DNA of 64,000 bases from Lysobacteraceae bacterium (GCA_013823855.1 PNMW01000059.1:1-64000); one strand, 5' to 3'; shown: positions 17,752 to 26,996, counted from the first letter of the stretch. Notes: generated by a model not told the origin, from the letters alone. Numbers and translations: made by a program.

Positions 17752-17804
17752 TGACCGGAATGATGTGTCGCCGAAAAAGCGAACGTCGCAGCCCAAAGCG
17801 GTCA
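17752..17804. repeat. Intergenic palindromic repeat, copy 1
   Basis: The outer ends pair as TGACCG (17752-17757) and CGGTCA (17799-17804), with the shared inner tail GCAGCCCAAAGCGG before the right arm. It lies just downstream of umuC. It belongs to the same family as the units at 18985-19040 and 27516-27577. Confidence 0.55.
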
Positions 17805-17874
17805 TCTGAAAATGCTTGGCAATAACTCGTATGCTTACCAGATACGAAGACTAGCTTAAATCCAAAAGCAAACA

Positions 17875-18801
17875 GTGACAGACCACAAGCACGACCTAGG
17901 GGCCATGGGTGAGGGACTAGCTTCATGGCAATTAGCGACAGTTATGAACGGCGAAGCAGTCCGAGAAACCATGCGTGGTGAAGGTATTGGGGCACTAGAT
18001 CTGCAGGTTAAAGTTCCTGTGATGTTCCCGACGAAAACTCACCACCAAATTGCTGTTCAAGTAAAGGCTGGAAAGAGCTTTGCCACCTGGACGCCCACCA
18101 AGAATCGATGGCGATTCAACAATATTGATCGCGGACACATTGAAAAATGGCGAGGTTCGAACCAGCCCACCCTTCTTCTTTGGGTGAGAATGGATCCAAG
18201 GACCAAGGTGTACTGGAAATTTGTAGGTCCAACCACCCCTCTAGCAGCACTATCGTTTTCGGAGCATCACACGCTGACGCCCGCTGCTCGTTTCGAGATT
18301 GAGCGATTGCTACAAATGTACAGAATGCCCCGCACCGCCGTGCCCAAAATAACTGTGCCAAAAATGGCAGGGGTTATCGCCGTTAGGAACTGGGCTGCCC
18401 CGAAGTTCCAGAAAATTCGCGGGACCCATGAATGCCCGCTTGGAACGGTCATCATCTCGAATTATGTATGGCGGCATTTAACGCGTATAACGAGAACACA
18501 GTCACATGTTGTTGATAGCCTTACCGCACTTCCGTACATTAAGACGTTACTGGATATTCGTCCGCATCAGCTACAGACGCTCAATCAATCCCTAACCGAA
18601 CTGAACGGAGTCACCAAGGTATCTAGGAAAGTTCTCGCGATCTATAGAGATGTCCGTTTTTCGGACAAAGGAACCTGCGTGACTTATGTTCGACTAGATG
18701 AGCGCGTAACCTTCCCGAGCAATTGGCGAGAGACAGGGCTCACACGGGGGAACATTAGGCAACAGCTTCGACTTGAGAGTATTTTTCGCAAGCCAACCTA
18801 A
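17875..18801 (+). CDS. DUF4365-like protein (predicted PD-(D/E)XK nuclease fold)
   Basis: 308 residues from a GTG at 17875. The N-terminal half fits the DUF4365 pattern: an early GAMGEGLASWQLATVMNG helix, then ALDLQVKVPV...HHQIAVQVKAGKS, with the Asp and QVKAG lysine placed like a PD-(D/E)XK core, and FNNIDRGHIEKWRGSNQPTLLLWVRMD. The C-terminal half is unassigned. Base composition is visibly more AT-rich than in flanking genes, a sign of separate acquisition. The island setting suggests a defence nuclease; this is inference. Confidence 0.65.
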   Translation: MTDHKHDLGAMGEGLASWQLATVMNGEAVRETMRGEGIGALDLQVKVPVMFPTKTHHQIAVQVKAGKSFATWTPTKNRWRFNNIDRGHIEKWRGSNQPTLLLWVRMDPRTKVYWKFVGPTTPLAALSFSEHHTLTPAARFEIERLLQMYRMPRTAVPKITVPKMAGVIAVRNWAAPKFQKIRGTHECPLGTVIISNYVWRHLTRITRTQSHVVDSLTALPYIKTLLDIRPHQLQTLNQSLTELNGVTKVSRKVLAIYRDVRFSDKGTCVTYVRLDERVTFPSNWRETGLTRGNIRQQLRLESIFRKPT

Positions 18802-19158
18802 GAAGGCGCGACCCCCCCCTCTTCGCATACCACCCTGTCGAGTTTGTGCGCATGAATGCGCCCAAGGTTTCAACACGTGCTTGTGAAGCGCTAGAGCACG
18901 AACGCGCGCGAGAACTGGGGGGTCGCCAGGGGATGCTGCGACTAATTCGCTTCCGCGTCAATCCCTAGGATAAGAAGCGCCAGCTGTCCGTTTCTGGCAC
19001 CTAGGGGCGGCCAAAAGTCGCTTTGCAGCCCGAAGCGGACCTTGGAAAGAACGCGTGGCGCCCTCGCATTGACAGTTCTTCACCGATGCATTTGCAGTGC
19101 GTCGGGCTATCTCGGGAACACAATGAATTTGCATAGCTAATCGCCAGGGAGCTGGAAA
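18802..19158. other. Intergenic gap with one palindromic repeat
   Basis: No convincing gene was found on either strand. It holds the palindromic repeat unit at 18985-19040 and the ribosome binding site of the RelA/SpoT-domain gene: GGGAG near 19148-19152, six bases before the TTG start at 19159. Confidence 0.6.
18985..19040. repeat. Intergenic palindromic repeat, copy 2
   Basis: The outer arms are TGTCCG (18985-18990) and CGGAC (19036-19040), with the family marks TTTCTGGCAC on the left and GCAGCCCGAAGCGG on the right. Compared with copies 1 and 3, the third base changed from A to T and the pairing base changed from T to A, so complementarity is kept. Confidence 0.6.
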
Positions 19159-22100
19159 TTGAATACCGATGAATATGAGCGCACAGGCCGTGCCCTACAC
19201 GCGGACTTCGCGGAAACGGTAGCGTCCATCTTGGAGTCGGCGATCTCCAAGGCCGGCGGTTTCAGGCTACAGCAGGTCAAGTCTCGGGCGAAGGACTGCG
19301 GGTCTCTACGCAAGAAGCTTATCGGGCGCGGGCTTCAGGACTCGCAGACCATCGAAGCAGAGATCAAGGATCTCGCGGGATGCCGCGCAATCTTCTACAC
19401 CAATGGCGACGTCACACGATTCGTCCGTTCCGGCCTAGTGCAAGAAAACTTCGAAGTGCTTGAGGTGAAGCTGCATCAGCCTGCGCCAACGGTGGATGAC
19501 GCCAAGGATCTATATGTGTCGAACCACTTTGTAGTCCGGCTGAAGCCAGATCGACTTTCTCTTACGGAGTACTCGCATCTGGCAGCGCTTCGCTGCGAGA
19601 TTCAGGTGCAGACTATCCTGAATCACACTTGGGCTGAGATGGCTCACGACATCATTTACAAGGAGCCCGAGATCGGCTCCGCCTTTGGCAGGGCTGCTTT
19701 TCAGCTGATCAAGGACCGCATGAAGCGGATCGCCGAGGTCTACTTGGTTCCAGCCGGCCACGAGGTGCAAAAGGTCGCGACCGATTTTCAAAGGTTGGTC
19801 GAAGGTAAAGAACTCTTTGACGGCAGGGCCCTAGATGAGGTTGTTTCGGCAGCGAATAACAACGCACGGGCCGACGCGCTCTCGACCTTTGCCGAGAACG
19901 TGCTCCCGCTGTACGACGATATCAACTCCGTTTACCCGGAGGTGGTATGGAAGCTTGTTGAGGCAACACGTCTTGCTAAAGACACTGCGTCGATCCCGAT
20001 CGAGACACCTTTCGGCACGCTCAATGCCAAGACCTTCGACGACATCGTGGCGGCTGTCGCGGAGGTGTTCAGGCAATACCGTTACGTTGATATCAAGCTA
20101 ACGATGGAGGCTCTACTGAGTCTATGGCTGCTTGAGCCGTCGGAAAAAGGTCGCAAGGCACTTCTGAAACTAGCGAAGGCCCTCGCGGATCACCAGATAG
20201 AGGTCTGGAAAAAGGTGGGCCCTAGAGTCCAAGAGATCCTCGTCGAGCGGATCGCGAAATTCGGTGACGACGAACTTGAAGCTTATCGCACCTTGGTTGT
20301 CGCCATGCTCGAAAGCTTGCTCGGAACCGAAGTGCGGGGAACGACATCCAGTTCATCAGCAGTCACGCTCCACCGCGGAGCAGTTGTCGCATCGAGCCGA
20401 TTGGCCGAATTGAGGGCAGTTGCGATCGCGCAGCTAAAGCGGCTTTTTGAACTGGCGACGACGGACAAAGATCGGGCCTTCGTGCTCCAGGCGCTGTACA
20501 AGGCGACGCAGCATCCCATCAATGTTTCAGGGAGTGACGCGCTCGCATTGCAGATCATGGAAGACTGCGCGCGCGTGATCGATTACTGGATCGAGATCGC
20601 GCCACGGTTGAGTCTTGAGCTGACACAACGCACAGAGGTCCGGGTTCACTGGCTACATCGCGCCTACTCCGCCCTACCGCCGTTGTTGCAGGGGAAACCA
20701 GAGTTCGAGGCCATGCAGGCTCATCTGATCGATTCGGCCATCCGCTTCCGCGACGCCGTCAACGCCAACGAGGACTACGTCATCTACAAAACCTTGGTCG
20801 GCTTTGACTCGGTGTTTGCGCCGCACTGGGAGCATCCGCCGCACGATTACGAGAGAGACAAGAAATACAGGAAAAGCCTGGAAGACCAACTGCTGGAGCG
20901 AGTCGACGAAGGCGGCGCGGAATTGTGGTTCGATCGCCTGAACCGCTACGCGATGACCGACGACACCGATCGCGCGACATTCATGACCTTTGGTAGCTTC
21001 ATCCACCAGATCGCCGCGACTCGCCCGCATGTGGCGATGCGGTTTATCGCGCGACTACAGCCGCCTTTGGAAAGCTTTCTGCCCGCGTTCCTGAAGGGGC
21101 TGGGCGAGAGCACGGCGCGCAAACAGGCCGAAGCGCTGATGAATCACTGGATAGATACCAACCGATACCTGGTCGAGATCAGCTTGTACTTTCGATCGAT
21201 GGTACCACCCGACCACGACCTTTTCCGCAAGTTGCTGGTCCGCGCCAAGGAGGTTGGCGACTTGCGGTCGGTCTGCAACATGATCATCGCCGCGTCCGAT
21301 CAATTTGAACGCGAGCCCGGAACGCTGATCGACGAAATTTTGCTTCCTGCGATCAGTTACCTGGCCGAACGGGGCAACTTCGACTGGCTGCACAACAGCA
21401 TGGTGTCTTGGTATGAAAGCAAGGTTGCCATGGCAATGGAACTGCCTCAGGCTGAAAGGATGTTGCAGGCCTTGGCTCGGCTACCCGAAATTGAGTCGAG
21501 TGCCGAACAGGTGCTGGGAGCCGTTGCAGAGAGATGGCCAGCAGCCGTTCTACAGTATTTCGCTGAACGTCTCGCACTTGAGCGTACGGACGCTAAGCCG
21601 ACGGGGTTCAATGCGATCCCTTATTCCATCCATCAGCTCTCACGCCCGCTGTCGGCTCAGCCGGACTTGCTGCTGGCCGTTGCCAGGGGGTGGTACGAAC
21701 AATATCCAGAACACTTCCAGTTCGAAGGCGGTCGGCTCATAGCAGCTGTGTTCAACGGGCTGCCTCCGGAGCTATCCGAACGACTCGACCGTATCGCGGA
21801 CGAGGGAACCACGGAAGCGCTCGAGTTCGTACTCGCAGTTCTCGACTGCATGGAAGGTGTGCCGCAGATCTTCGAGCTGGTTCGCAAAGTCGTCTCGATG
21901 CTACCCGCGGACAGTCCTTTACTCTCGGACGCGCATTCGGTGCTTATGAAGACTAGCGTGGTGAGAGGCGAGTTTGGGTTCGCCGAAGCCTATGAACAGA
22001 AGCGTCTAGCGGTCGCACCTTGGAGGGAGGACACCAGCGAACCAGTGCGATCGTTCGCCACCGAGTTCGTTCGCCGGATGGACGGCGAGATCGCGGCCGA

Positions 22101-22188
22101 ACATCGGTCCGCAGAAGCGTCCATCGCCATGCGCAAGCTGAGCTACGGAGAAAGCATTCGGCCCATGGACGGAGCGACGGGATCCTAG
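19159..22188 (+). CDS. Large RelA/SpoT synthetase-domain protein
   Basis: 1009 residues from a TTG at 19159, chosen because GGGAG lies six bases upstream and no ATG or GTG fits. Residues about 1-205 form a (p)ppGpp-synthetase-like domain with the main motifs kept: KSRAKDCGSLRKKL (41-54), IKDLAGCRAIFY (69-80), YVSNHFVV (119-126), and EIQVQTILNHTWAEMAHDIIYK (147-168). The remaining 800 residues are helix-rich and unassigned, perhaps HEAT/ARM-like. Ordinary RelA/SpoT proteins carry TGS and ACT domains after the synthetase; none is visible here. Toxic alarmone synthetases and tRNA-pyrophosphorylating enzymes of phage defence share this fold, but known ones are shorter. Role inferred from island context only. 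Confidence 0.8.
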   Translation: MNTDEYERTGRALHADFAETVASILESAISKAGGFRLQQVKSRAKDCGSLRKKLIGRGLQDSQTIEAEIKDLAGCRAIFYTNGDVTRFVRSGLVQENFEVLEVKLHQPAPTVDDAKDLYVSNHFVVRLKPDRLSLTEYSHLAALRCEIQVQTILNHTWAEMAHDIIYKEPEIGSAFGRAAFQLIKDRMKRIAEVYLVPAGHEVQKVATDFQRLVEGKELFDGRALDEVVSAANNNARADALSTFAENVLPLYDDINSVYPEVVWKLVEATRLAKDTASIPIETPFGTLNAKTFDDIVAAVAEVFRQYRYVDIKLTMEALLSLWLLEPSEKGRKALLKLAKALADHQIEVWKKVGPRVQEILVERIAKFGDDELEAYRTLVVAMLESLLGTEVRGTTSSSSAVTLHRGAVVASSRLAELRAVAIAQLKRLFELATTDKDRAFVLQALYKATQHPINVSGSDALALQIMEDCARVIDYWIEIAPRLSLELTQRTEVRVHWLHRAYSALPPLLQGKPEFEAMQAHLIDSAIRFRDAVNANEDYVIYKTLVGFDSVFAPHWEHPPHDYERDKKYRKSLEDQLLERVDEGGAELWFDRLNRYAMTDDTDRATFMTFGSFIHQIAATRPHVAMRFIARLQPPLESFLPAFLKGLGESTARKQAEALMNHWIDTNRYLVEISLYFRSMVPPDHDLFRKLLVRAKEVGDLRSVCNMIIAASDQFEREPGTLIDEILLPAISYLAERGNFDWLHNSMVSWYESKVAMAMELPQAERMLQALARLPEIESSAEQVLGAVAERWPAAVLQYFAERLALERTDAKPTGFNAIPYSIHQLSRPLSAQPDLLLAVARGWYEQYPEHFQFEGGRLIAAVFNGLPPELSERLDRIADEGTTEALEFVLAVLDCMEGVPQIFELVRKVVSMLPADSPLLSDAHSVLMKTSVVRGEFGFAEAYEQKRLAVAPWREDTSEPVRSFATEFVRRMDGEIAAEHRSAEASIAMRKLSYGESIRPMDGATGS

Positions 22189-22568
22189 CTTTTTGAGGCA
22201 GAAAACACATCGCGCTAACTAGTTTGATGGCATTCCGGTTGGATTGGACGTCACAATCAAATGCATCATGATGAGGGCCTTAGCCACGATAGTCCAACTT
22301 AAAACGCGACTGGCAGCTTCTGGCACCTCACGGACAGACATTGTTCTGACTTGACCCGTGATGCTCCGATGGCGCTCCAAGATGTCTTGGCGGTCAGGCC
22401 GATAAGGGGCAGGACTGCCGAAGTGCGGCAAACGGGAAGGTCCGACGATCCTCCGGCTGGGGCGGTACGCCCAATCGACGCGCAGCATTTGCTTCCACTG
22501 TTGCTGCTGACCAGCCCCCGCGACGTCGCTCTGAGCGGTCTACGGAAGGCTGGCCGGTCCAAATCGCC
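22189..22568. other. Gap with degenerate repeat sequence
   Basis: No gene is recognised. A partial match to the left half of the island's palindromic repeat (CAGCTTCTGGCACC near 22313-22326) is present. The rest separates the RelA/SpoT gene from the umuC remnant and looks like decayed sequence. Confidence 0.5.
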
Positions 22569-22853
22569 GGACTGAAGGCGATCTATCGGGACGGCTATCG
22601 GTACAAGAAGTCAGGCGTGATGCTGATGCAACTGATGCCGAAAGCGGAACGGCAGGCGACGCTGTTCGAGGATGTCAATGCCATCGCTCGGCGTGCTCGA
22701 CTGAACGAAGCGGTTGATCGGATCAATGCCCGGTTCGGTCGCAGGACCGTCGGGCTGGCCGGTGCAGGACTCGCGAAACGATGGGCGATGCGCTCGGAAA
22801 ATCGGACGCAGGCTTACACCACCCGGTGGGATGAGCTGCCGATGGTGAGATAG
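22569..22853 (+). pseudogene. umuC: 3' remnant of a second umuC gene
   Basis: About 94 codons encode only the UmuC C terminus: GLKAIYRDGYRYKKSGVMLMQLMP, then LFEDVNAIARRARLNEAVDRINARFGRRTVGLAGAG and TRWDELPMVR, closely matching the last 94 residues of the intact umuC at 16449-17723. Nothing of the palm or finger domains is found upstream, so the polymerase has been lost. It lies directly beside the IS30 element. It is a homologue, not a fresh duplicate, since many residues differ. Confidence 0.88.
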
Positions 22854-22865
22854 GCTCCTTCCAGC

Positions 22866-24092
22866 TGCGGGTTCAACCGGTGGATGCAACAGCTTGGCGA
22901 TATCGTTCTGCTGGGGTCTGATAGTTGAGCGTTTTTCTCGGCCGTTCGTTCAGACGCCGAGCGATTGCGTTGAGCTTGGCCTGCGAGTGGACGGATAGAT
23001 CGGTGCCCTTCGGTAGATATTGCCGCAATAGTCCATTTGTATTTTCGTTCGTCCCTCTTTGCCACGGGTTCTGCGGGTCGCAGAAGTAAACCTGGACATC
23101 AGTCGCCAGCGTGAAGCGCCGATGCTCAGCCATCTCATGACCGCGATCCCAGGTCAGCGACCGGTAGAGCTCCTGCGGCAGCTTCCGTGCGTTCTTGATC
23201 AGTGCGTCGACGACGACTTCCGTGTGCTTGCTGGCCACCTTCACGAGCATTACATATCTCGTCTGCCGCTCGACGAGCGTCGCAATCTGGGTATCGGTAG
23301 TGCCGAAGAGCAGGTCGCCTTCCCAGTGCCCGGGTACGGCACGGTCATCGACCGACGGCGGCCGCTCACTGATCGACACGGTTTCGAGAATACGACCATG
23401 GTCACCGGTCTTCTGCGTGTGGTGTCGCGACCGGCGCATCGTTCGGGTACGACGCAGATACGCGAGGAGCTCCTTCTTCAAAGCCCCTCGCGTTTGAATG
23501 TAAAGCGTTCGGTAGATGGTCTCGTGGGACACCTGATCACTCGCGTCGAGGCAGGTCCGCTTTAGCCACCCAGCAATCTGCTCCGGCGACCATTCACGCT
23601 GCAGCTTCTCGGCCACCTGGCGAGCCAGGCTGGTATTCAACGCGAGCTTACAGACCTTGGGGCGCTTTGCCCGGTCCCATGCGGCGGCATCTGCTTGATG
23701 TGCCCGATAGCCGCCCGGGCCGCCGTTGCGCGTTATCTCCCGGCTGATCGTTGAAGGCGCTCGGCCCAATGCATCAGCGATCGACCGGATCGACCGACCG
23801 GCAACTAGGCTCCGAGAGACTTCTTCCCGCTCCGCCAACGTCATTGCACGGTCTGAGCGTCGCCGCCGAGGCGGCTCAATGCCGCCAGTGACCGATAAAA
23901 TCCGCTGAACCGATGAGTGGTTTCGATCAAATAGCTGAGCGATCTTCTGTAACGAGTCGCCTTTGCGCCAGCGCTCCCACATCAACGCTTTCTGGCTTTC
24001 GCTGTAATAAATCCGAGGTCTTTGAGGCATTTGCAGCACTCCCTCCTGCTCAGGGCAGGATCAGTGTGTTGCATCCACCGGTTGAACCCGCA
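22866..24092 (-). mobile_element. IS30-family insertion sequence
   Basis: The element is bounded by perfect 26-bp terminal inverted repeats: left arm 22866-22891 and right arm 24067-24092. They are flanked by a 2-bp direct GC duplication (22864-22865 and 24093-24094), the size used by IS30-type elements. It holds one transposase gene on the minus strand. Removing the element and one GC joins the flanks into an AGCCCGAAGCGGAC motif, so it landed inside a copy of the island's palindromic repeat. Confidence 0.9.
22873..24030 (-). CDS. IS30-family transposase
   Basis: About 385 residues. An N-terminal helix-turn-helix (LQKIAQLFDRNHSSVQRIL) and a second one (SIRSIADALGRAPSTISREITRNGG) bind the ends. 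The DDE catalytic core shows GHWEGDLLFG, TWDRGHEM and RGTNENTNGLLRQYLPKGTD, whose Asp, Asp and Glu are the metal ligands. I chose the ATG at 24030 because AGGAGG lies about ten bases upstream; the GTG at 24039 would sit too close. It appears intact, so the element may still be mobile. Confidence 0.95.
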   Translation of the reverse strand: MPQRPRIYYSESQKALMWERWRKGDSLQKIAQLFDRNHSSVQRILSVTGGIEPPRRRRSDRAMTLAEREEVSRSLVAGRSIRSIADALGRAPSTISREITRNGGPGGYRAHQADAAAWDRAKRPKVCKLALNTSLARQVAEKLQREWSPEQIAGWLKRTCLDASDQVSHETIYRTLYIQTRGALKKELLAYLRRTRTMRRSRHHTQKTGDHGRILETVSISERPPSVDDRAVPGHWEGDLLFGTTDTQIATLVERQTRYVMLVKVASKHTEVVVDALIKNARKLPQELYRSLTWDRGHEMAEHRRFTLATDVQVYFCDPQNPWQRGTNENTNGLLRQYLPKGTDLSVHSQAKLNAIARRLNERPRKTLNYQTPAERYRQAVASTG

Positions 24093-24200
24093 GCCCGAAG
24101 CGGACAGTGACAGCATCATGCGATCTGCCGACACGAAGACGTTCTTGCGTTACTGATTCGGCGTCAGCCTTGCGCATCATCCGGGAACTCTGCAACGCGT

Positions 24201-25328
24201 TCAGTCTCGCTGCAGGGGCCCTGTCTTCGACTCGGTCCGCATTGATCGTACGCGTTTCGCTGCCCGCCGGACCGAGTCCTTTCGCGTGCCGTTCGCTGGC
24301 GTCATCACGTGCTGCTTTGCGCGCGTAGTCTGCGCTGCCGTCACAGAGGAATTCGAATCGGGTGCCGCTTCTACATCGGTGGCATTGCGGCGAATCACGC
24401 GCGGCGATTGGCCCAGAACACGGAGAAACGCCAGGCGCATGTGATCCGCGCTCGTGAAGCCGACCGCAGCCGCGATCACCTCGAGAGTCTCGCGGCCCTC
24501 CTCGGCCCTCGGCTTGGCCGCCTCGACGCGAAGCCGCTCCACGAGCTTGGCGGGTGTTGTGCCCGTGGCGTGCATGAACGCGCGGCCGAATTGCCGGACG
24601 CTGAGGTTGGCGATCTCCGCGAGGCGCTCCACCGTCAGTGAATCCCCGAGGTGCTCGCGCACATGCGACAAGACTCGGCGCATCCGGTCGGTATCCGGGT
24701 CTACCCTGAGCAGGGTCGAGAACTGGAGCTGTCCTCCCGTCCGCCGCTGTGCGATCACGAGCTGACGCGCGATGGTCCGGGTGAGCTCGCGCCCGTAATC
24801 ATCCTCGATCATGGCCAGCGCGAGGTCGATCCCCGCGGTGATGCCGGCCGATGTCCAGAGTCGGCCGTCACGCGTGAAGATGCGATCGCCATCGACGCGA
24901 ATGCGGGGGTAAGCGGCCTGGAGGGCCGAGGCGTAAAACCAGTGCGTCGTCGCGCGCCGACCGTTCAGTGCTCCCGCGGCTGCAAGGACGAAGGCGCCCA
25001 CGCAGACACTCGCCACGCGACGCACGCGACGACGAATCGCCGACTGCACAAGCGCGATCTGATCGGAGGGCACTGCGACCTGTGTGCTGCGTTCCCCGGC
25101 GATGACGAACAAGGTGTCGAGCCCTTCGATGGAAGCCGGCTCGGTGGAGATGACCAGGCCTTCGCAACTCCGCACCGGGCCACCGTTGTGCGACAGGAAT
25201 CGCAGTCGGTAGCGCTCTTGTCCATCGGCATTGGCCAGAAAGAACGGCTCGAGCGCGCCGCTCAGGTCTAGAACGACGAAATCCGGGGTGACGAAGAAGC
25301 CGATCGTCAACGTGGAGCGCGGGGCCAT
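24201..25328 (-). CDS. GlxA/FtrA-type AraC-family regulator (DJ-1/PfpI + HTH)
   Basis: About 375 residues. Residues about 1-190 are a DJ-1/PfpI-like sensor domain (TIGFFVTPDFVVLDLSGALEPF, ASVCVGAFVLAAAGALNGRRATTHW). Residues about 220-320 are an AraC double helix-turn-helix (LTVERLAEIANLSVRQFGRAFMHATGTTPAKLVERLRVEAAK, then EVIAAAVGFTSADHMRLAFLRVLG). The ATG at 25328 begins at the domain edge; the open frame further upstream reads into the divergent promoter region. It is divergent from a PfpI/SDR/RidA operon 142 bases away, which it most likely controls. The C-terminal 50 residues are low-complexity. Confidence 0.88.
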   Translation of the reverse strand: MAPRSTLTIGFFVTPDFVVLDLSGALEPFFLANADGQERYRLRFLSHNGGPVRSCEGLVISTEPASIEGLDTLFVIAGERSTQVAVPSDQIALVQSAIRRRVRRVASVCVGAFVLAAAGALNGRRATTHWFYASALQAAYPRIRVDGDRIFTRDGRLWTSAGITAGIDLALAMIEDDYGRELTRTIARQLVIAQRRTGGQLQFSTLLRVDPDTDRMRRVLSHVREHLGDSLTVERLAEIANLSVRQFGRAFMHATGTTPAKLVERLRVEAAKPRAEEGRETLEVIAAAVGFTSADHMRLAFLRVLGQSPRVIRRNATDVEAAPDSNSSVTAAQTTRAKQHVMTPANGTRKDSVRRAAKRVRSMRTESKTGPLQRD

Positions 25329-25470
25329 GGTCGGTGCGAAAGAAGTTCGGAGACGCCAGTCTAGGACAGTGCAAATCGGCCGTACCGAAGATGGCCTTAA
25401 TCGACGGAAGAATGACCTTGTGTGGAACGGTGCTGCCGACGATCCTGCATGCACACCACCGGAGTCGCTC

Positions 25471-26169
25471 ATGAAGATCGCTTGCTATCTGTATCCCGGC
25501 TTCACTTCCCTGGACCTCATTGCCCCGATCACGGTCTGGCAGTTCGTACCGGGCGTGCAGTTCGAATTCATTGCTGCGAAGAAGGGTCCGGTCGACACCG
25601 ACACGGGCTTGGCGATGAGCGCCACCCACACCTACGCCGATGCATCCAGTGCTCCCGATGTCGTGTTCGTTCCCGGTGGTGCAACGCCGACGTACGAGGC
25701 GCTTTCGGACCAGGCGCTGCTCGACTCCATCGCCAAGTCGAGCACCCATGCGAAATGGGTCAGCAGTGTCTGCACCGGATCGCTGTTGCTCGGTGCCGCT
25801 GGCCTGCTGCAGGGATACCGCGCGGCCAGCCACTGGTTTGCACGCGATCTCCTGAGCGAGTTCGGCGCGATGCCCGACGACGCACGCGTCGTGATCGATC
25901 GCAACCGTGCGACTGGCGGCGGCGTCACCGCGGGCATGGACTTCGCGCTGCACATGGCGGGCCAGTGGGGTGGCGAACCCGCCGGCAAGTTGATCGAACT
26001 GATCGTGGAGTACGCGCCGCAGCCGCCGTTCAAGACTGGCCGACCGGAACTGGCCGACGCGGAGACCTTGGCGACCGCTCGCCAGGTCATCGAACCGTTG
26101 ATGCCGGCCGCGCTGGCCCAGCAGGCGGGAGCGCGACTCAAGCATCGACGAGCGGCGCATCCCGCCTGA
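25471..26169 (+). CDS. DJ-1/PfpI family protein (isonitrile hydratase-like)
   Basis: 232 residues from ATG 25471. It has the glutamine-amidotransferase-like fold with a nucleophile elbow VCTGSLLLGAAGLLQGYRAASHW, whose Cys is the catalytic residue in isonitrile hydratases, and an early MKIACYLYPGFTSLDLIAP motif with the conserved Asp. The closest characterised relatives hydrate isonitriles to N-formamides; other substrates are possible. It is first gene of an operon with an SDR (42 bases on) and a RidA protein, facing its likely regulator. An in-frame extension upstream to 25231 overlaps the regulator gene and was rejected. Confidence 0.85.
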   Translation: MKIACYLYPGFTSLDLIAPITVWQFVPGVQFEFIAAKKGPVDTDTGLAMSATHTYADASSAPDVVFVPGGATPTYEALSDQALLDSIAKSSTHAKWVSSVCTGSLLLGAAGLLQGYRAASHWFARDLLSEFGAMPDDARVVIDRNRATGGGVTAGMDFALHMAGQWGGEPAGKLIELIVEYAPQPPFKTGRPELADAETLATARQVIEPLMPAALAQQAGARLKHRRAAHPA

Positions 26170-26211
26170 TCGACCGCAGACCGCGATGCCCCGCTCGACC
26201 CAGGAACCCAC

Positions 26212-26958
26212 ATGAGACTCTCAGGAAAAGCCGCCTTGATCACCGGCGGCACCAGCGGCATAGGCGTGGCAACCGCCAAGCTGTTCGTCCAGGAAGGCGC
26301 GAAGGTCGCAGTCACGGGGCGCGACGAATCCAAGTTCGACGAGGTCAGAAAATCCCTCGGCACGGATGCTCTAATCATCAAGGTCGAGGTCCGTTCGCTC
26401 GCCGACGTGAAGGAGATGAGCCGGCAGGTCGGGGACCGTTTCGGTGGGGTCGACATCTTCTTCGGCAATGCCGGTCGCGCCCTTGCTTCGCCGCTGGACT
26501 CCACGGATGAAGCGCTATACGACGAGCTCATGGATAGCAACGTGAAGGGCCTGTTCTTCTCGATGCAGGCCATTGCACCCCTTCTGCGAGAAGGCGGCTC
26601 TGTGATCCTCAACACCAGCTTCCTGAATTCGACCGGCCGCATTGGGCTGTCACTCACGGCCGCGTCGAAGGCGGCCGTGCGCTCCTTCGCGCGGACCTGG
26701 TCGCAGGAACTGCTGCCGCGCAAGATTCGCGTCAACGCCGTGTCGCCTGGATTCATCAAGACCCCGATCATGTTGCGGATGGGCATGAGCGCAGAAGAAG
26801 TGAAGACACAGCAGGCCGGGGCCGCCTCGATCATTCCCATCGGCCGCATGGGAGAGCCGGAGGAGATTGCCGCCGCCACGCTGTTTCTCGCGAGCGATGA
26901 CTCAAGGTACGTCGTCGGCGCCGAGCTGGTGGTCGACGGTGGCATCTCGCAGCTCTGA
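26212..26958 (+). CDS. Short-chain dehydrogenase/reductase lacking the catalytic Tyr
   Basis: 248 residues. The Rossmann motif TGGTSGIG (11-18), NAG (FFGNAGRA) and the C-terminal VVDGG motif are normal. The catalytic Ser is present in ILNTSFLNS and the Lys in AASKAAV, but the residue thirteen after that Ser, where classical SDRs have Tyr (YxxxK), is Thr (LTAASK; codon acg). Either this protein has altered catalysis, or it is no longer a dehydrogenase. It lies 42 bases after the PfpI gene and 38 before the RidA gene. The cofactor would be NADP(H) or NAD(H), not resolved here. Confidence 0.88.
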   Translation: MRLSGKAALITGGTSGIGVATAKLFVQEGAKVAVTGRDESKFDEVRKSLGTDALIIKVEVRSLADVKEMSRQVGDRFGGVDIFFGNAGRALASPLDSTDEALYDELMDSNVKGLFFSMQAIAPLLREGGSVILNTSFLNSTGRIGLSLTAASKAAVRSFARTWSQELLPRKIRVNAVSPGFIKTPIMLRMGMSAEEVKTQQAGAASIIPIGRMGEPEEIAAATLFLASDDSRYVVGAELVVDGGISQL

Positions 26959-26996
26959 GTCTCATTCGTGGCCTGTATCTGCAACGGAGCCATTTC

